Source of the DNA: Liolophura sinensis
Taxonomy: Eukaryota; Mollusca; Polyplacophora; Chitonida; Chitonidae
DNA: 64,000 bases
Direction: 5' to 3'
Assembly: GCF_032854445.1 (NCBI RefSeq)
Contig: NC_088307.1
Coordinates: forward strand, 28,738,484-28,802,483
The translations under genes and the position numbers were made by a program. The notes beneath the pieces were generated by a model that was given only the letters and a program-made list of their open reading frames with translations, searched no databases and was not told where the DNA came from. Positions 23,237 through 36,329 of the stretch are shown here, in pieces; positions within the stretch are counted from its first letter, which is position 1; each line of letters starts with the position of its first letter.

Positions 23237-26200
23237 GCGATTGACATGTATTGCTGGTTATTAGGAGCCCGACTGTGGTCTTTGGTGCAGACGGTTGACA
23301 TGTATTGTTGGTGATTAGGAGCATGACTGTGGTCTTTGGTCCAGACGGTTGACATGTATTGTTGGTGATCAGGAGCCTGACTGTGGTCTTTGGTCCAGAC
23401 GGTTGACATGTATTGTTGGTGATTAAGAGCTTGACTGTGGTCTTTGGACCCAACGGTTGACATGTATTGTTGGTGATCAGGAGCATGACTGTGGTCGCTG
23501 GTCCAGACGGTTGACATGTATTGCTGGTGATCAGGAGCCTGACTGTGGTCTTTGAAAGAGACGGTTGACATGTATTGCTGGTGATTAGGAGCATGACTCT
23601 GGTCGCTGGTCCCAACGGTTGACATGTATTGTTGGTGATCAGGAGCCTGACTGTGGTGTTTGGTCCAGACGGTTGACATGTATTGTTGGTGATTAGGAGC
23701 CTGACTGTGGTCGCTGGTCCAGACGGTTGACATGTTTTGTTGGTGATCAGGAGCCTGACTGTGGTCTTTGGTCCAGACGGTTGACATGTATTGCTGGTGA
23801 TTAGGAGCCTGACTGTGGTCGCTGGTCCAGATGGTTGACATGTATTGCTGGTGAGCAGGAGCTTGACTGTGGTCGCTGGTCCAGACGGTTGACATGTATT
23901 GTTGGTGATCAGGAGCCTGACTGTGGTCTTGGTCAAGACGGTTGACATGTACTGCTGGTGATTAGGAGCCTGAGTGTGGTCTTTGGTCCAGACGGTTGAC
24001 ATGTATTGTTGGTGATTAGGAGCTTTACTGTGGTCGCTGGTCCAGACGGTTGACATGTATTGTTGGTGATTAGGAGCCTGACTGTGGTCGCTGGTCCAGA
24101 CGGTTGACATGTATTGTTGGTGATCAGGAGGCTGACTGTGGCCTTGGTCCAGACGATTGACATGTACTGCTGGTGATTAGGAGCCTGACTGTGGTCGCTG
24201 GTCCCAACGGTTGACATGTATTGTTGGTGATTAGGAGCCTGACTGTGGTCTTTGGTCCAGACGGTTGACATGTATTGTTGGTGATTAGGAGCCTGACTGT
24301 GGTCTTTGGTCCAGACGGTTGACATGTATTGCTGGCGATCAGGAGCCTGACTGTGGTCGCTGGTCCAGACGGTTGACATGTACTGCTGGTGATTAGGAGC
24401 CTGACTGTGGTCGCTGGTCCAGACATTTGACATGTATTGTTGGTGATTAGGAGCATGACTGTGGTCTTTGGTCCAGACGGTTGACATGTATTGCTGGTGA
24501 TTAGGAGCATGACTGTGGTCAATGGCCTTGACCGTTGACATGTATTGTTGGTGAGCAGGAGCCTGAGTGTGGTCTTTGGCCCAGACGGTTGACATGTATT
24601 GTTGGTGATCAGGGGCCTGACTGTGGTCGCTGGTCCCAACGTTTGACATGTATTGTTGGTGATTAGGAGCCTGACTGTGGTCGCTGGTCCAGACGGTTGA
24701 CATGTATTGTTGGTGATTAGGAGCCTGACTGTGGTCGCTGGTCCAGACGGTTGACATGTATTGCTGGTGATTAGGAGCTTAACTGTGGTCGCTGGTCCAG
24801 ACGGTTAACATGTATTGCTGGTGATTAGGGGCCTGACTGTGGTCGCTGGTCCAGACGGTTGACATGTATTGCCGGCGATCAGGAGCCTGACTGTGGTCGC
24901 TGGCCCAGACTCTTCACATGTATTGCCGGCGATTAGGAGCCTAACTGTGGTCGCCGGTCCAGACGGTTGACCTGTATTGTTGATGATTAGGAGCCTGACT
25001 GTAGTCTTCGGTCCAGACGGTTGACATGTATTGCTGGTGATTAGGAGCCCGACTGAGGTCGCTGGTCCAGACGGTTGACATGTATTGCTGGTGATTATGA
25101 ACTTGACTGTGGTCGCTGGCCCAGACGATTGACATTTGTCCTGGTAATTAGGAGCCTGACTGTGGTCTTTGGTCCAGACGGTTGACATGTATTGCCGGCG
25201 ATTAGGAGCCTAACTGTGGTCGCTGGTCCAGACGGTGGACATGTATTGTTTGTGATTAGGAGGCTGACTGTGGTCGCTGGTCCAGACGGTTGACATGTAT
25301 TGCCGGCGATTAGGAGCCTGACTGTGGTCGCTGGTCTAGACTATGGACATGTATTTGTAGTAATCAGGGGTCTGATTGTGGTCGCTGGTCCAGACGATTG
25401 ACATATGTTGATGCTGATTTGTAACCTGACTGTGGTCGCTGGTCCCAACGGTTGACATGTATTGTTGGTGATCAGGAGCTTGACTGTGGTCGCTGGTCCC
25501 AACGGTTTACATGTATTGTTGGTGATTAGTAGCCTGACTGTGGTCACTGGTCCAGACGGTTTACATGTATTGTTGGTGATCAGGAGCTTGACTGTGGTCG
25601 CTGGTCCAGACGGTTGACATGTATTGTTGGTGATCAGGAGCTTGACTGTGGTCGCTGGTCCCAACGGTATACATGTATTGTTGGTGATTAGGAGCCTGAC
25701 TGTGGTCGCCGGTCCAGACGGTTGACATGTATTGTTGGTGATTAGGAGCCTGACTGTAGTCTTCGGTCCAGACGGTTGACATGTATTGCTGGTGATTAGG
25801 AGCCCAACTGTGGTCGCTGGTCCAGACGGTTGACATGTATTGCTGGTGATTAGGAGCTTGACTGTGGTCGCTGGTCCAGACGGTTGACATGTATTGCCGG
25901 CGATTAGGAGCCCGACTGTGGTCGCTGGTCCAAACGGTTGACATGTATTGCCGGCGATTAGGAGCCTGACTGTGGTCGCTGGTCTAGACTATGGACATGT
26001 ATTGGTAGTAATCAGGGGTCTGACTGTGGTTGCTGGTCCCAACGGTTTACATGTATTGTTGGTGATCAGGAGCTTGACTGTGGTCGCTGGTCAAGACGGT
26101 TGACATGTATTGTTGGTGATTAGGAGCTTGACTGTGGTCGCTGGTCCCAACGGTTGACATGTATTGTTGGTGATCAGGAGCTTGACTGTGGTCGCTGGTC

Positions 26201-26974
26201 CAGACGGTTGACATGTATTGTTGGTGATTAGGAGCCTGACTGTGGTCACTGGTCCCAACGGTTTACATGTATTGTTGGTGATCAGGAGCTTGACTGTGGT
26301 CGCTGGTCCAGACGGTTGACATGTATTGTTGGTGATTAGGAGCCTGACTGTGGTTGCTGGCCCAGACGATTGACATATGTTGATGCTGATTGGTAACCTG
26401 ACTGTGGTCGCTGGTCCCAAGGGTTGACATTTGTCCTGGTGATTAGGAGCCTAACTGTGGTCGCTGGCCCAGACGATTGACATTTGTCCTGGTGATCAGG
26501 AGCTTGACTGTGGTCGCTGGTCCCAATGGTTGACATGTATTGTTGGTGATTAGGAGCCTGACTGTGGTCGCTGGTCCCAACGGTTGACCTGTATTGTTGG
26601 TGATTAGGAGCCTGACTGTAGTCTTCGGTCCAGACGGTTGACATGTATTGCTGGTGATTAGGAGCCCGATTGTGGTCGCTGGTCCAGACGGTTGACATGT
26701 ATTGCCGGCGATTAGGAGCCTAACTGTGGTCGCTGGTCTAGACTATGGACATGTATTGGTAGTAATCAGGGGTCTGATTGTGGTCGCTGTTCCAGACGAT
26801 TGACATGTATTGCAGGTGATTAGGAGCTTGACTGTGGTCGCTGGCCCAGACGATTGACATTTGTCCTGGTGATTAGGAGCCTGACTGTGGTGGCTGGTCC
26901 AAACGGTTGACATGTATTGTTGGTGATTAGGAGCTTGACTGTGGTCGCTGGTCCCAACGGTTGACATGTATTGC
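23237..26974. repeat. 54-bp minisatellite, array B(b), long
   Basis: About 69 units with the same consensus as B(a). It includes 53-bp variants (GACATTTGTCC or GACATATGTTG forms) that shift the minus-strand frame, which explains why two different translated repeats alternate along it. The counterpart B(d) has one extra 53-bp unit near 43388. Confidence 0.95.
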
Positions 26975-27257
26975 CGACTCACAGCGTTTGGTGATTTCAT
27001 ATAGCACAGACTGTGCAGTTCTTAGGACAAAGACACGGTCGCACAGGTAATGCACAGGTAATATGGTTATTTTGTTTACTTTTGAATCCTTAGGTGTCAG
27101 GGAGCAGCAATAAACGTCAGAGCGCTAAAGATGCTGATTGTTTGACATTTATTGACATTGGTGTTCCATTTATTAATATCAGTACTTTATTTGTCGATAA
27201 CAATAATTTATTGATGTTATCTATTCCAAGGGGATCCTCTTCGGCCGTAAATGGCAA

Positions 27258-27401
27258 GGTCTTCCAGCAACCTGCGGATGGTCGTGGGTTTCCTCCGCTC
27301 TCTGTCCGGTTTCCTCCCACTATAATGCTGGCCGCCATCGTATAAGTGAAATCTTCTTGAGTACGGTGTAAAACACCAGTTAAATAAATACATGAATAAA
27401 T
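27258..27401 (+). mobile_element. SINE-like 3' tail, copy 2
   Basis: Same as 15944-16087, with small changes such as TCCTCCGCTCTCTG for TCCTCCGGGCTCTG. Confidence 0.55.
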
Positions 27402-27693
27402 ACTCCAAAGGGAGAAGTCATTGTTTGCACAACATATAGTCCTTATCACAATAAATACTACATAGACATCCTTGATACAGATAAAGCCATTTTTATTCAG
27501 TCATCCTTGGCATACAAATGACACTTAATACAAACTGTCACGTGATGTACATATTTCTTGATTTCAACAACTAGGGTGCATTTTTAAGTAGTAGTCGGAA
27601 AAGCTCTCCACAGACTTCATACATGGTATATTAATGACACTTAATGTGGGCTATCGTGTGATGTGCATATTTCTCGATACCAACACCAGGAGG

Positions 27694-28107
27694 CGATAAA
27701 TGAATTAACGATATCGATAAACACCACTATTTATCGATATCGATAAATAGTGGTGTTTATCGATATCGATCATTTCGCCTTTTCAGCCATCTGATAATTA
27801 CTGCTCCTTCCTGACAAGTCGTAATGTTTCTAACCTAGTCCATTTTTTCCGACATAAGCACTGTGCACTGTGCTACAACAAATCACCGACCTAGGCCAGA
27901 CAGCCCCTAATTCTGCTGCCTCATTTCTTCGAAGGCTGACCATGCTACGTCGGCCATTGTAAGTACAAATATTTTTTTATTTTGCCTGTCTTTTTTAACG
28001 TCGTAGAGGGAGCAGATATTTCCATTAAAACCAACATTGAACTCACCGATATTTATAGATATCGCGATATCGAAAAGTATTTATTGATAGCACTAATTCA
28101 TTTATCG
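27694..28107. mobile_element. Foldback/MITE-like element candidate, copy 2
   Basis: Same inverted arms as at 16373-16760. The left arm carries an extra 26 bp that completes the palindrome at 27709-27768. Confidence 0.45.
27709..27768. repeat. Perfect 60-bp palindrome
   Basis: The sequence equals its own reverse complement over 60 bp. It starts CGATATCGATAAACACC and is centred on ATCGATATCGAT. The alpha copies hold only one arm (for example 16388-16423). Confidence 0.92.
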
Positions 28108-28413
28108 ATCTCAAACAGCGATTTATCAATATCAATGAAGGATTGATCAATATTAATAAATATATATTGGTAGCGATAATTTATCCAATTATGTGATCAG
28201 ACTCACATGTGTAGGATCATGCAGTCTTTCTGTGTACATTACGGTCCCGTCTGAGGACGAATGGGGAAGAAATGCATTATTTATGTTGAAAGTCGTTTCA
28301 TGGAAAGAGATGCGTTGAATCGCATCTTAGGTTATTGTAAACATGCTGTAACACGGAATCCCTGCCTAGGCTAGTTGGTTAACGCACCAAGTCCGTTTCA
28401 CACAACTCCCGAA

Positions 28414-31400
28414 GATATGTCCTACCAATGTGATATGTTCTACCAATGTGATATGTCCTACCAATATATATGTTCTACCAATCTGATTTGTTCTATAAAT
28501 GTGATATGTTCAACCAATGTTCTACCAATGTGGTATGTCCTACCAATATGATATGTTCTACCAATCTGATATGTTCTATCCATGTGATATGTTCAACCTA
28601 TGTGATATGTCCTACAAATATAATATGTTCTACCAATCTGATATGTTCTAGCAATGTAATATGTTCAACCAATGGGATATGTCCTACCAATGTGATATGT
28701 TCTACCGATGTGATATGTTCTACCAATCTGATAATTTTTATAAATGTGATATCTCCTACCAGTGTAATATATTCTACCAATCTGAAATGTTCTATCAATG
28801 TGATATGTTCAACCAATGTGATGTGTCCTACCAATATAATATGTCCTACAAGTGTGATATGTTCTACCAATGTGACATGTCCTGTCACTGTATTATGTTC
28901 TACCATTGTGATATGTCCTTCCAATGTGATATGTCCTATCAATGTGATATGTTTTACCAGTGTAATATATATTACCAGTATGATATGTTGTACCAATATG
29001 ATAAATCCCGCAAGTGTGATATGTTCTACCAATGTGATATGTTCTACCAGTGTGATACCTCCGACCAATGTGATCTGTCTTACCACTGTGATATGTTCTA
29101 CCAGCGAGACATGTTCTACCAATGTGACATGTTCTACCAGTGTGATATATCCTACCACTATATGCTCGACTAATGTGATATGTTCTACCAATATAATATG
29201 TCCTACCATGTCCTACCAATGTGATATGTCCTACCAGTGTGATATGTTCTAACAATATGATATGTGTTACCATTGTAATTTGTTCTACCAGTGTAATATG
29301 TTCTACCAATGTGACAAATCCCACAAGTGTGATATGTTCTACCAATGTAATATGTACTATCTGTGTGATATCTTTCACCAATGTGATATCTTCCACCAAT
29401 TTGATATCTTCTACCAATGTCACATGTCTTACCAATGTGATATGTTCTACCAGGGTGATATCTTCTACCAGTGTGATGTCTTCTCCCAATGTTATATCTT
29501 CTAGCAATGTGAAATGATCTACTAGTGTGATATGTTCTACCAATAATATATGTCCTACCAGTGTGATATGTTCCCCTAACGTGATATGTTCTAACAGTGT
29601 GATATGTTCTACAAATGGGATATGTTCTACTAATATGTTATTTTCCACCATTGTGAAATGTGAAAACTCCTACCAATGTGATATGTCCTACAAGTGTGAT
29701 ATGTTTTACCAATGTGATATGTTCCACCAGTGTGATATGTTCTACTAATGTGATATGTTCTACCAATGTGATATGTCCTGCCAATGTGATATGTCCTACC
29801 AATATGATATGTTCTACCAATGTGATTTGTCCTACCAGTGTGATATGTTCTACCAATGTGATATGTTCTACTTATATGATATGTCCTACCAGTGCAATAT
29901 GTTCTACCAATGTAATATGTTCTACCAATCTGATATGTTCTATCAATGTGATATGTTCTACCAATGTGATAAGTGATATGACCTACAAATGTGATATGTA
30001 TTACAATTGTGATATGTTCTACCAATGTGTTATGTTCTACCAGTGTGATATCTCTTACCAGTGTGATATGTTCTACCAGCGTGACATGTTCTACCAACAT
30101 TACATGTCCTACCAGTGTGATATGTCCTACCAGTAGGCTACATGTTGGACTAATGTGATATTTTCTACCAATGTAATATGTCCTACCAATATGATATGTT
30201 CTACGAATGTGATAAATCCCACAAATGTGATATGTTCTACAAATGTGATATGTTATACCAGTGTGATACCTCCGACCAATGTGATATGTTTTACCAATGT
30301 GATATGTTGTATCAGTGTGATATAGCCAACCAGTATATGTCCGACTAATGTGATATGTTCTACCAATATAATATGTCCTACCAGAGTGATATGTTCTACC
30401 TATATGATATGTCCTACCAGTGTGATATCTTTAACCAGTTTTGTATCTTCTACCAATGTGACATGTCTTACCAATGTGATATGTTCTACCAGTGTGATAT
30501 CTTCTACCAGTGTGATGTGTTCTCCCATTGTTATATGTTCTACCAATGTGATGTTTTCTACCAATATAATATGTCCTACCAGCGTGATATGTACTACCAG
30601 TGTGATATGTACTACCAGTGTGATATGTTCTACCAATGTAATATGTCCTACCAATGTGATATGTTCTACCAATGTGATATGTTCTACCAATGTGATATGT
30701 CCTACCAATGTGATATGTTCTACCGATGTGATATGTTCTACCAGTGTGATATTTACTACCAGTGTGATATGTTCTACCAATATCATATGTTCTACCAATG
30801 TGATATGTTCTACCAATGTGATATGCTCTACCAATTTGACATGTTCTACCAGTGTGATATGCTCTACCAATGTGACATGTTCTGTCATGTGATATGTTCT
30901 ACTAATGTGATATGTCCTGCTAATATGATATGTCCCACCAATGTGATATGTAATATGTCGTACGAGTGTGATATGTTCTACCAGTTTGATATGTTCCACT
31001 GATGTGATATGTTCTATCAGTGTGATATATCGTTCCAATGTGATATGTCCTACCAGCGTGACATGTTCCAACAGCGTGCCCTGTTCTACCAATGTGTTGT
31101 GTAATATTAGTGTGATATGTTCTACGAAGGTGATATGTCCTACCAATGTCATTTGTTCTAGCAATTTGATATGTCCTATCAATGTTATATTTCCTACCAA
31201 TGTGATATGTTCTACCAATGTGATATGTTCTACTAGTGTGATATGTTGTACCAATGTGATATGTTTTACCAATGTGATGTGTCCTACCAATGTGATATGT
31301 TCTACCAATGTAATATGTCCTACCAATGTGATATATTCTACCAGTGTGATATGTTCTACGAATGTCATATGTCCTACCAATGTCATTTGTTCTAGCAATG

Positions 31401-31868
31401 TGATGTGTGCTGTCAATGTTATATGTCCTACTAATGTGATATGTTCTACCAGTGTGATATGTTCTACCAGTGTGATATGTTGTACCAATGTGATTTGTCC
31501 TATCAATGTGATATTTTCTACTAATGTAAGATGTTTTTCCAGTGTGATATGTTCCACGACTGTAATATCTTTTACCAAAGCAATATGTTCTACCAATGTG
31601 ATATTTTTACCAGTTTGATATTTTCTACCAATGTGATATCTTTTTCCAGTGTAATATGTTCTACCAATATTATATGTTCTACCAATGTGATATGTCCTAC
31701 CAATATGATATGTTCTACCAGTGTGATATGTTCTACCAGTGTGATATGTTCTACCAATGTGATATCTTCAAACAATGTGATATGTTCTATCAATGTGATA
31801 TGTTCTACCAGTGTGATATGTTCTACCAACGTGATATCTTCTACCAGTGTGATATGTTTTACCATTAT
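28414..31868 (+). repeat. 18-bp minisatellite, array A(d)
   Basis: About 192 units, starting directly after linker 2. It is almost the same as A(f) at 46942-50397, with a one-base length difference. Confidence 0.95.
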
Positions 31869-32234
31869 GGTTCATCTTCAAGAACAACCTTCCGAGCAGA
31901 GCTGGCTATAGTCCACAACTAATGCTTCCGAGTCAGGAAGCCTGGTGTATTTAGATATATTTTTGTTTGCTCCTTTTGGCTACACATTTTGCTTTTTCTG
32001 CTTTTTAAGTGGTATGAATTGGTAGGGCAGCCTTCAAAGTGTTATTCTAGGAGTACATTTTCATGTTTTTTCACGAAATAACACCTAGTTATGAATTCCT
32101 GCTACTGAATAATTATACTGGTGGAAACTTTCTTGCACGAGCGTCCTGGTAACAGGAAGGGAATTGTTAAAGTCAACCATTTTTATGTCAGAGTCAACTA
32201 CATCTACATAAGTGCAGGAATTTAGCCAACTCAC

Positions 32235-32360
32235 CCAAACACCTTCCGAAAAGAAAGCTGAATCGGTATCCATTGACACACTGGTCCAGACATGTGTATG
32301 ATCCCACGGAATTCTGACACACCCTTAACCCACACGGATCCTCATCGCACTCGTTTATAT
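32235..32360 (-). CDS. cbEGF exon (INEC type), copy 4
   Basis: An intact 126-bp, phase 1-1 exon with donor GTGAG (plus 32230-32234) and AG acceptor (plus 32361-32362). The product starts (D)INECDEDPCGLRVC, then QNSVGSYTCLDQC, and ends NGYRFSFLFGRCL. The six cysteines, calcium-binding residues and hydroxylation motif are all present. It is the only copy with F-S-F before the last cysteine. Four base differences from copy 6 fall within about 8 bp, which suggests a conversion tract in one of them. Confidence 0.83.
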
Positions 32361-33230
32361 CTGAAGCGATGAAACATACAGGACATTCATTGTAAAATTT
32401 CAGACAACCTACAAAATCACTGTGGCATTCTCTATATCTAGCCCATTATTCTATGGGCAAATCAGACCTCTGACCGTAACAATACCAAATGTGGACAATT
32501 TACAATTTTGTGATAAATTTGCACAAAGATATTGTAAAAGGGAGTGTTTGTATCCATAGTGGCTTTATAAATAAGACATTATCCCCGTCCTGAGTACATT
32601 TACTTTTAGTTACAAAACTCGGTGATAGATACAGACTCAGGAAAATGTGATGATAAGTCTGAGACTCACAAAAAATACTGAGGAGATTAAATGTTTCATA
32701 CTTTACATTCAAAGTTCGGCATTCATACCTAAAGCATTTGGTGTTAACAATTGCTAGTTTTGTTCGCAAATAAATCAGTCAATATGGCCTTGAATTTTTT
32801 TCATAGATTAATTCAATTTAAGCAATTAAGTAACGTCAAACAGGCTATGCTAGAGAACTGCGACAAAAAGCCATACTGTTAAATCCGATGAAACAGATAC
32901 CATGTGCAAAGCTGAGACTGATATTTCATGATAAGAAATTATTTGTTTTTTTTTCTGATATAATAGCATAATTTCAGTTGGTCATAATATAGGGATGTCA
33001 ATTCAGAAATGCTTTAAAAACAGGGAAAACTAGTTTTTGTTGCACACAGCTTTCACACTTTGAGGACAACAGGCAACCTGGCCGAGTACCAGGTTTGTGA
33101 ATGTAACGATTCAGAGCGATTAATGTGGAAGCTAAGCTGGGAATGTGGCCGACCGATCCCGGGACTATTTCTGTGTTAAACTGTAGTTTTCATGTTGAAT
33201 TGGCTCTTGTCATTAAGAAAATTGCTTTTT

Positions 33231-33529
33231 CGTCGGTGGCCTAATGGTTAGACCGTCTGCCTCAAGGTCGAGAGACCTGAGATAATACGCGGCTCGGGTG
33301 TTATCAAAGACATTAAAATGGTATTTCCTGCAGCCTCACTTGGGGCTCTGAGAGGTTAGAACAAACAAACAGGACTGGCTGGTTCGTTGTTAATAAATGC
33401 GACTGGGTGGGGTGCTCTAACCTCCCAGTGCTGAGCGCAATTGTTAGTCTTTGGTATATGACGCGACGCGGATTTGATCCCAGGTCTCCCTACTTCGAGT
33501 GTATTAACACCATTATTTAAAAAAAAAAA
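33231..33529 (+). mobile_element. tRNA-like SINE candidate, copy 3
   Basis: Same element as 13984-14280, with a slightly longer terminal A-run. Confidence 0.45.
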
Positions 33530-34029
33530 CACTTTCTCTGCGATATGTACCAATGTGATATATCGAGCTTTAGGAGAAATCTCGAAAACTCCCTCATTTT
33601 AAGCTTTGAAGTTTTTGGCAACCAGCGGTAAACTAAACTTGTCTGGTAAACTAGTACATTTTTGGCTTTTTAAGTGCTATCATTTTGTGGGACAGTCTTC
33701 AAAGTTTCATTCTACTTATAAATGTTCACGTTTTTGACGAAACGGATTCGGATACACACTAGGCAAAAGTAATGAAAAGTCCAGATTCACCGACCTTTTT
33801 GGGTTTGACCTCTGTCAGCTGGTTATTAATTTTGAGAAAAATTCAATGGTCAAATTCCTGACCGATGTCTTAGGAGACAATAGTTATTAGACTCGGAGGG
33901 TTCGGGCTTCGCAGATGTAGGGACAGTGCTGTGAGGCCATTAACGTTAGCGTGTGTGTGCATGTAAATGGGAAATTAATTGTGGACTGTGGCCAGCTTGT
34001 GTCATCTATGTGTCCTTCTGGTCACTAAG

Positions 34030-34910
34030 GCGATTGACATGTATTGCTGGTGATTAGGAGCCCGACTGTGGTCTATGGTCCAGACGGTTGACATGTATTG
34101 CTGGTGATTAGGAGCCTGACTGAGGTCGCTGGTCCAGACGGTTGACATGTATTGCTGGTGATCAAGGGCCCGACTGTGGTCGCTGGTCCAGACGGTTGAC
34201 ATGCATTGTTGGTGATTAGGGGCCCGACTGTGGTCGCTGGTCCAGACGGTTGACATGTATTGCCGGCGATTAGGAGCCTAACTGTGGTCGCTGGTCCAGA
34301 CGGTTGACATGTATTGCCGGCGATTAGGAGCCTGACTGTGGTCGCTGGCCCAGACGATTGACATTTGTCCTGGTGATTAGGAGCCTGACTGTGGTCTTTG
34401 GTCCAGACGGTTGACATGTATTGCCGGCGATTAGGAGCCTAACTGTGGTCGCTGGTCCAGACGGTTGACCTGTATTGTTGGTGATTAGGAGCCTGACTGT
34501 AGTCTTCGGTCCAGACGGTTGACATGTATTGCTGGTGATTAGGAGCCCGATTGTGGTCGCTGGTCCAGACGGTTGACATGTATTGCCGGCGATTAGGAGC
34601 CTAACTGTGGTCGCTGGTCTAGACTATGGACATGTATTGGTAGTAATCAGGGGTGTGATTGTGGTCGCTGGTCCAGACGATTGACATATGTTGATGCTGA
34701 TTGGTAACCTGACTGTGGTCGCTGGTCCAGACGGTTGACATGTATTGCAGGTGATTAGGAGCTTGACTGTGGTCGCTGGCCCAGACGATTGACATGTGTC
34801 CTGGTGATTAGGAGCCTGACTGTGGTCGCTGGTCCAGACGGTTGACATGTATTGTTGGTGATTAGGAGCTTGACTGTGGTCGCTGGTCCCAACGGTTGAC
34901 ATGTATTGCC
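34030..34910. repeat. 54-bp minisatellite, array B(c), short
   Basis: About 16 units, nearly base-for-base B(a). One visible difference is CGCTGG at about 34182 where B(a) has CTTTGG. Confidence 0.95.
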
Positions 34911-35192
34911 GACTCACAGCGATCGGTGATTTCATATGGTACAGACTGTGCAGTTCTTAGGACGAAGACACGGTCGCACAGGTAATGCACAGGTAATATG
35001 GTTATTTTGTTTACTTTTGAAACCTTAGGTGTCAGGGAGCAGCAATAAACGTCAGAGCGCTAAAGATGCTGATTGTTTGACATTTATTGACATTGGTGTT
35101 CCATTTATTAATATCAGTACTTTATTTGTCGATAACAATAATTTATTGATGTTATCTTTTCCAAGGGGATCCTCTTCGGCCGTAAGTGGCAA

Positions 35193-35336
35193 GGTCTTCC
35201 AGCAACCTGTGGATGGTCGTGGGTTTCCTCCGGGCTCTGTCCGGTTTCCTCCCACCATAATGCTGGCCGCCATCGTATAAGTGAAATCTTCTTGAGTACG
35301 GTGTAAAACACCAGTTAAATAAATACATGAATAAAT
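35193..35336 (+). mobile_element. SINE-like 3' tail, copy 3
   Basis: Same as 15944-16087, without visible differences. Confidence 0.55.
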
Positions 35337-35621
35337 ACTCCAAAGGGAGAAGTCATTCTTTCCACAACATATAGTCCTTATCACAATAAATACTACATAG
35401 ACATCCTTGATATAGATAAAGCCATTTTTATTCAGTCATCCTTGGTATACAAATGACACTTAATACAAACTGTCACGTGATGTACATATTTCTTGATTTC
35501 AACAACTAGGGTGCATTTTTAAGTAGTAGTCGGAAAAGCTCTCCACAGACTTGGTATATTAATGACACTTAATGTGGGCTATCGTGTGATGTGCATATTT
35601 CTCGATACCAACACCAGGAGG

Positions 35622-36009
35622 CGATAAATGAATTAACGATATCGATAAACACCACTATTTATCGATATCGATCATTTCGCCTTTTCAGCCATCTGATAAT
35701 TACTGCTCCTTCCTGACAAGTCGTAATGTTTCTAACCTTGTCCATTTTTTTCCGACATAAGCACTGTGCACTGTGCTACAACAAATCACCGACCTAGGTC
35801 AGACAGCCCCTAATTCTGCTGCCTCATTTCTTCGAAGGCTGACCATGCTACGTCGGCCATTGTAAGTACAAATATTTTTGTTTTTGCCTGTCTTTTTTAA
35901 CGTCGTAGAGGGAGCAGATATTTCCATTAAAACCAACATTGAACTCACCGATATTTATAGATATCGCGATATCGAAAAGTATTTATTGATAGCACTAATT
36001 CATTTATCG
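35622..36009. mobile_element. Foldback/MITE-like element candidate, copy 3
   Basis: Same as 16373-16760, with a single-arm motif and no 60-bp palindrome. Confidence 0.45.
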
Positions 36010-36329
36010 ATCTCAAACAGCGATTTATCAATATCAATGAAGGATTTATCAATATTAATAAATATATATTGATAGCGATAATTTATCCAATTATGTGATC
36101 AGACTCACATGTGTAGGATCATGCAGTCTTTCTATGTACATTACGGTCCCGTCTGAGGACGAATGGGGAAGAAATGCATTATTTATGATGAAAGTCGTTT
36201 CATGGAAAGAGATGCGTTGAATCGCATCTTAAGTTATTGTAAACATGCTGTAAGCAGTCGTAATCAACACGGAATCCCTGCCTAGGCTAGTTGGTTAACG
36301 CACCAAGTCCGTTTCACACAACTCCCGAA

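Larger units (their letters stand above)
26975..28413. other. Linker 2, copy 2 (beta type)
   Basis: Carries the SINE-like tail, the duplication pair, the foldback candidate with a 60-bp perfect palindrome, and the tRNA-like end segment. It lacks the AGCAGTCGTAATC segment of the alpha copies. No gene seen. Confidence 0.75.
31869..34029. other. Linker 1, copy 3 (alpha type)
   Basis: Same layout as 12621-14780 but with an intact EGF exon. A minus-strand frame at 32500-32769 is open here and in the copy at 51029 but lacks motifs and is disrupted in other copies, so I do not call it a gene. Confidence 0.75.
34911..36329. other. Linker 2, copy 3 (alpha type)
   Basis: Practically identical to 15662-17080. 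Contains the SINE-like tail and foldback candidate; no gene seen. Confidence 0.75.

Noticed and set aside
23209-26974. Minus-strand proteins of 18-residue repeats in array B (also in 34030-34910, 41712-45502 and 52560-61967)
   Set aside because: Two different frames are open over the same DNA and 53-bp units switch between them. No start context, splice support or known domain was seen.
32500-32769. An 89-codon minus-strand frame upstream of the EGF exon, also at 51029-51298
   Set aside because: Copies at 3720, 13250, 21710 and 40190 are disrupted or shorter, and no domain was recognised.
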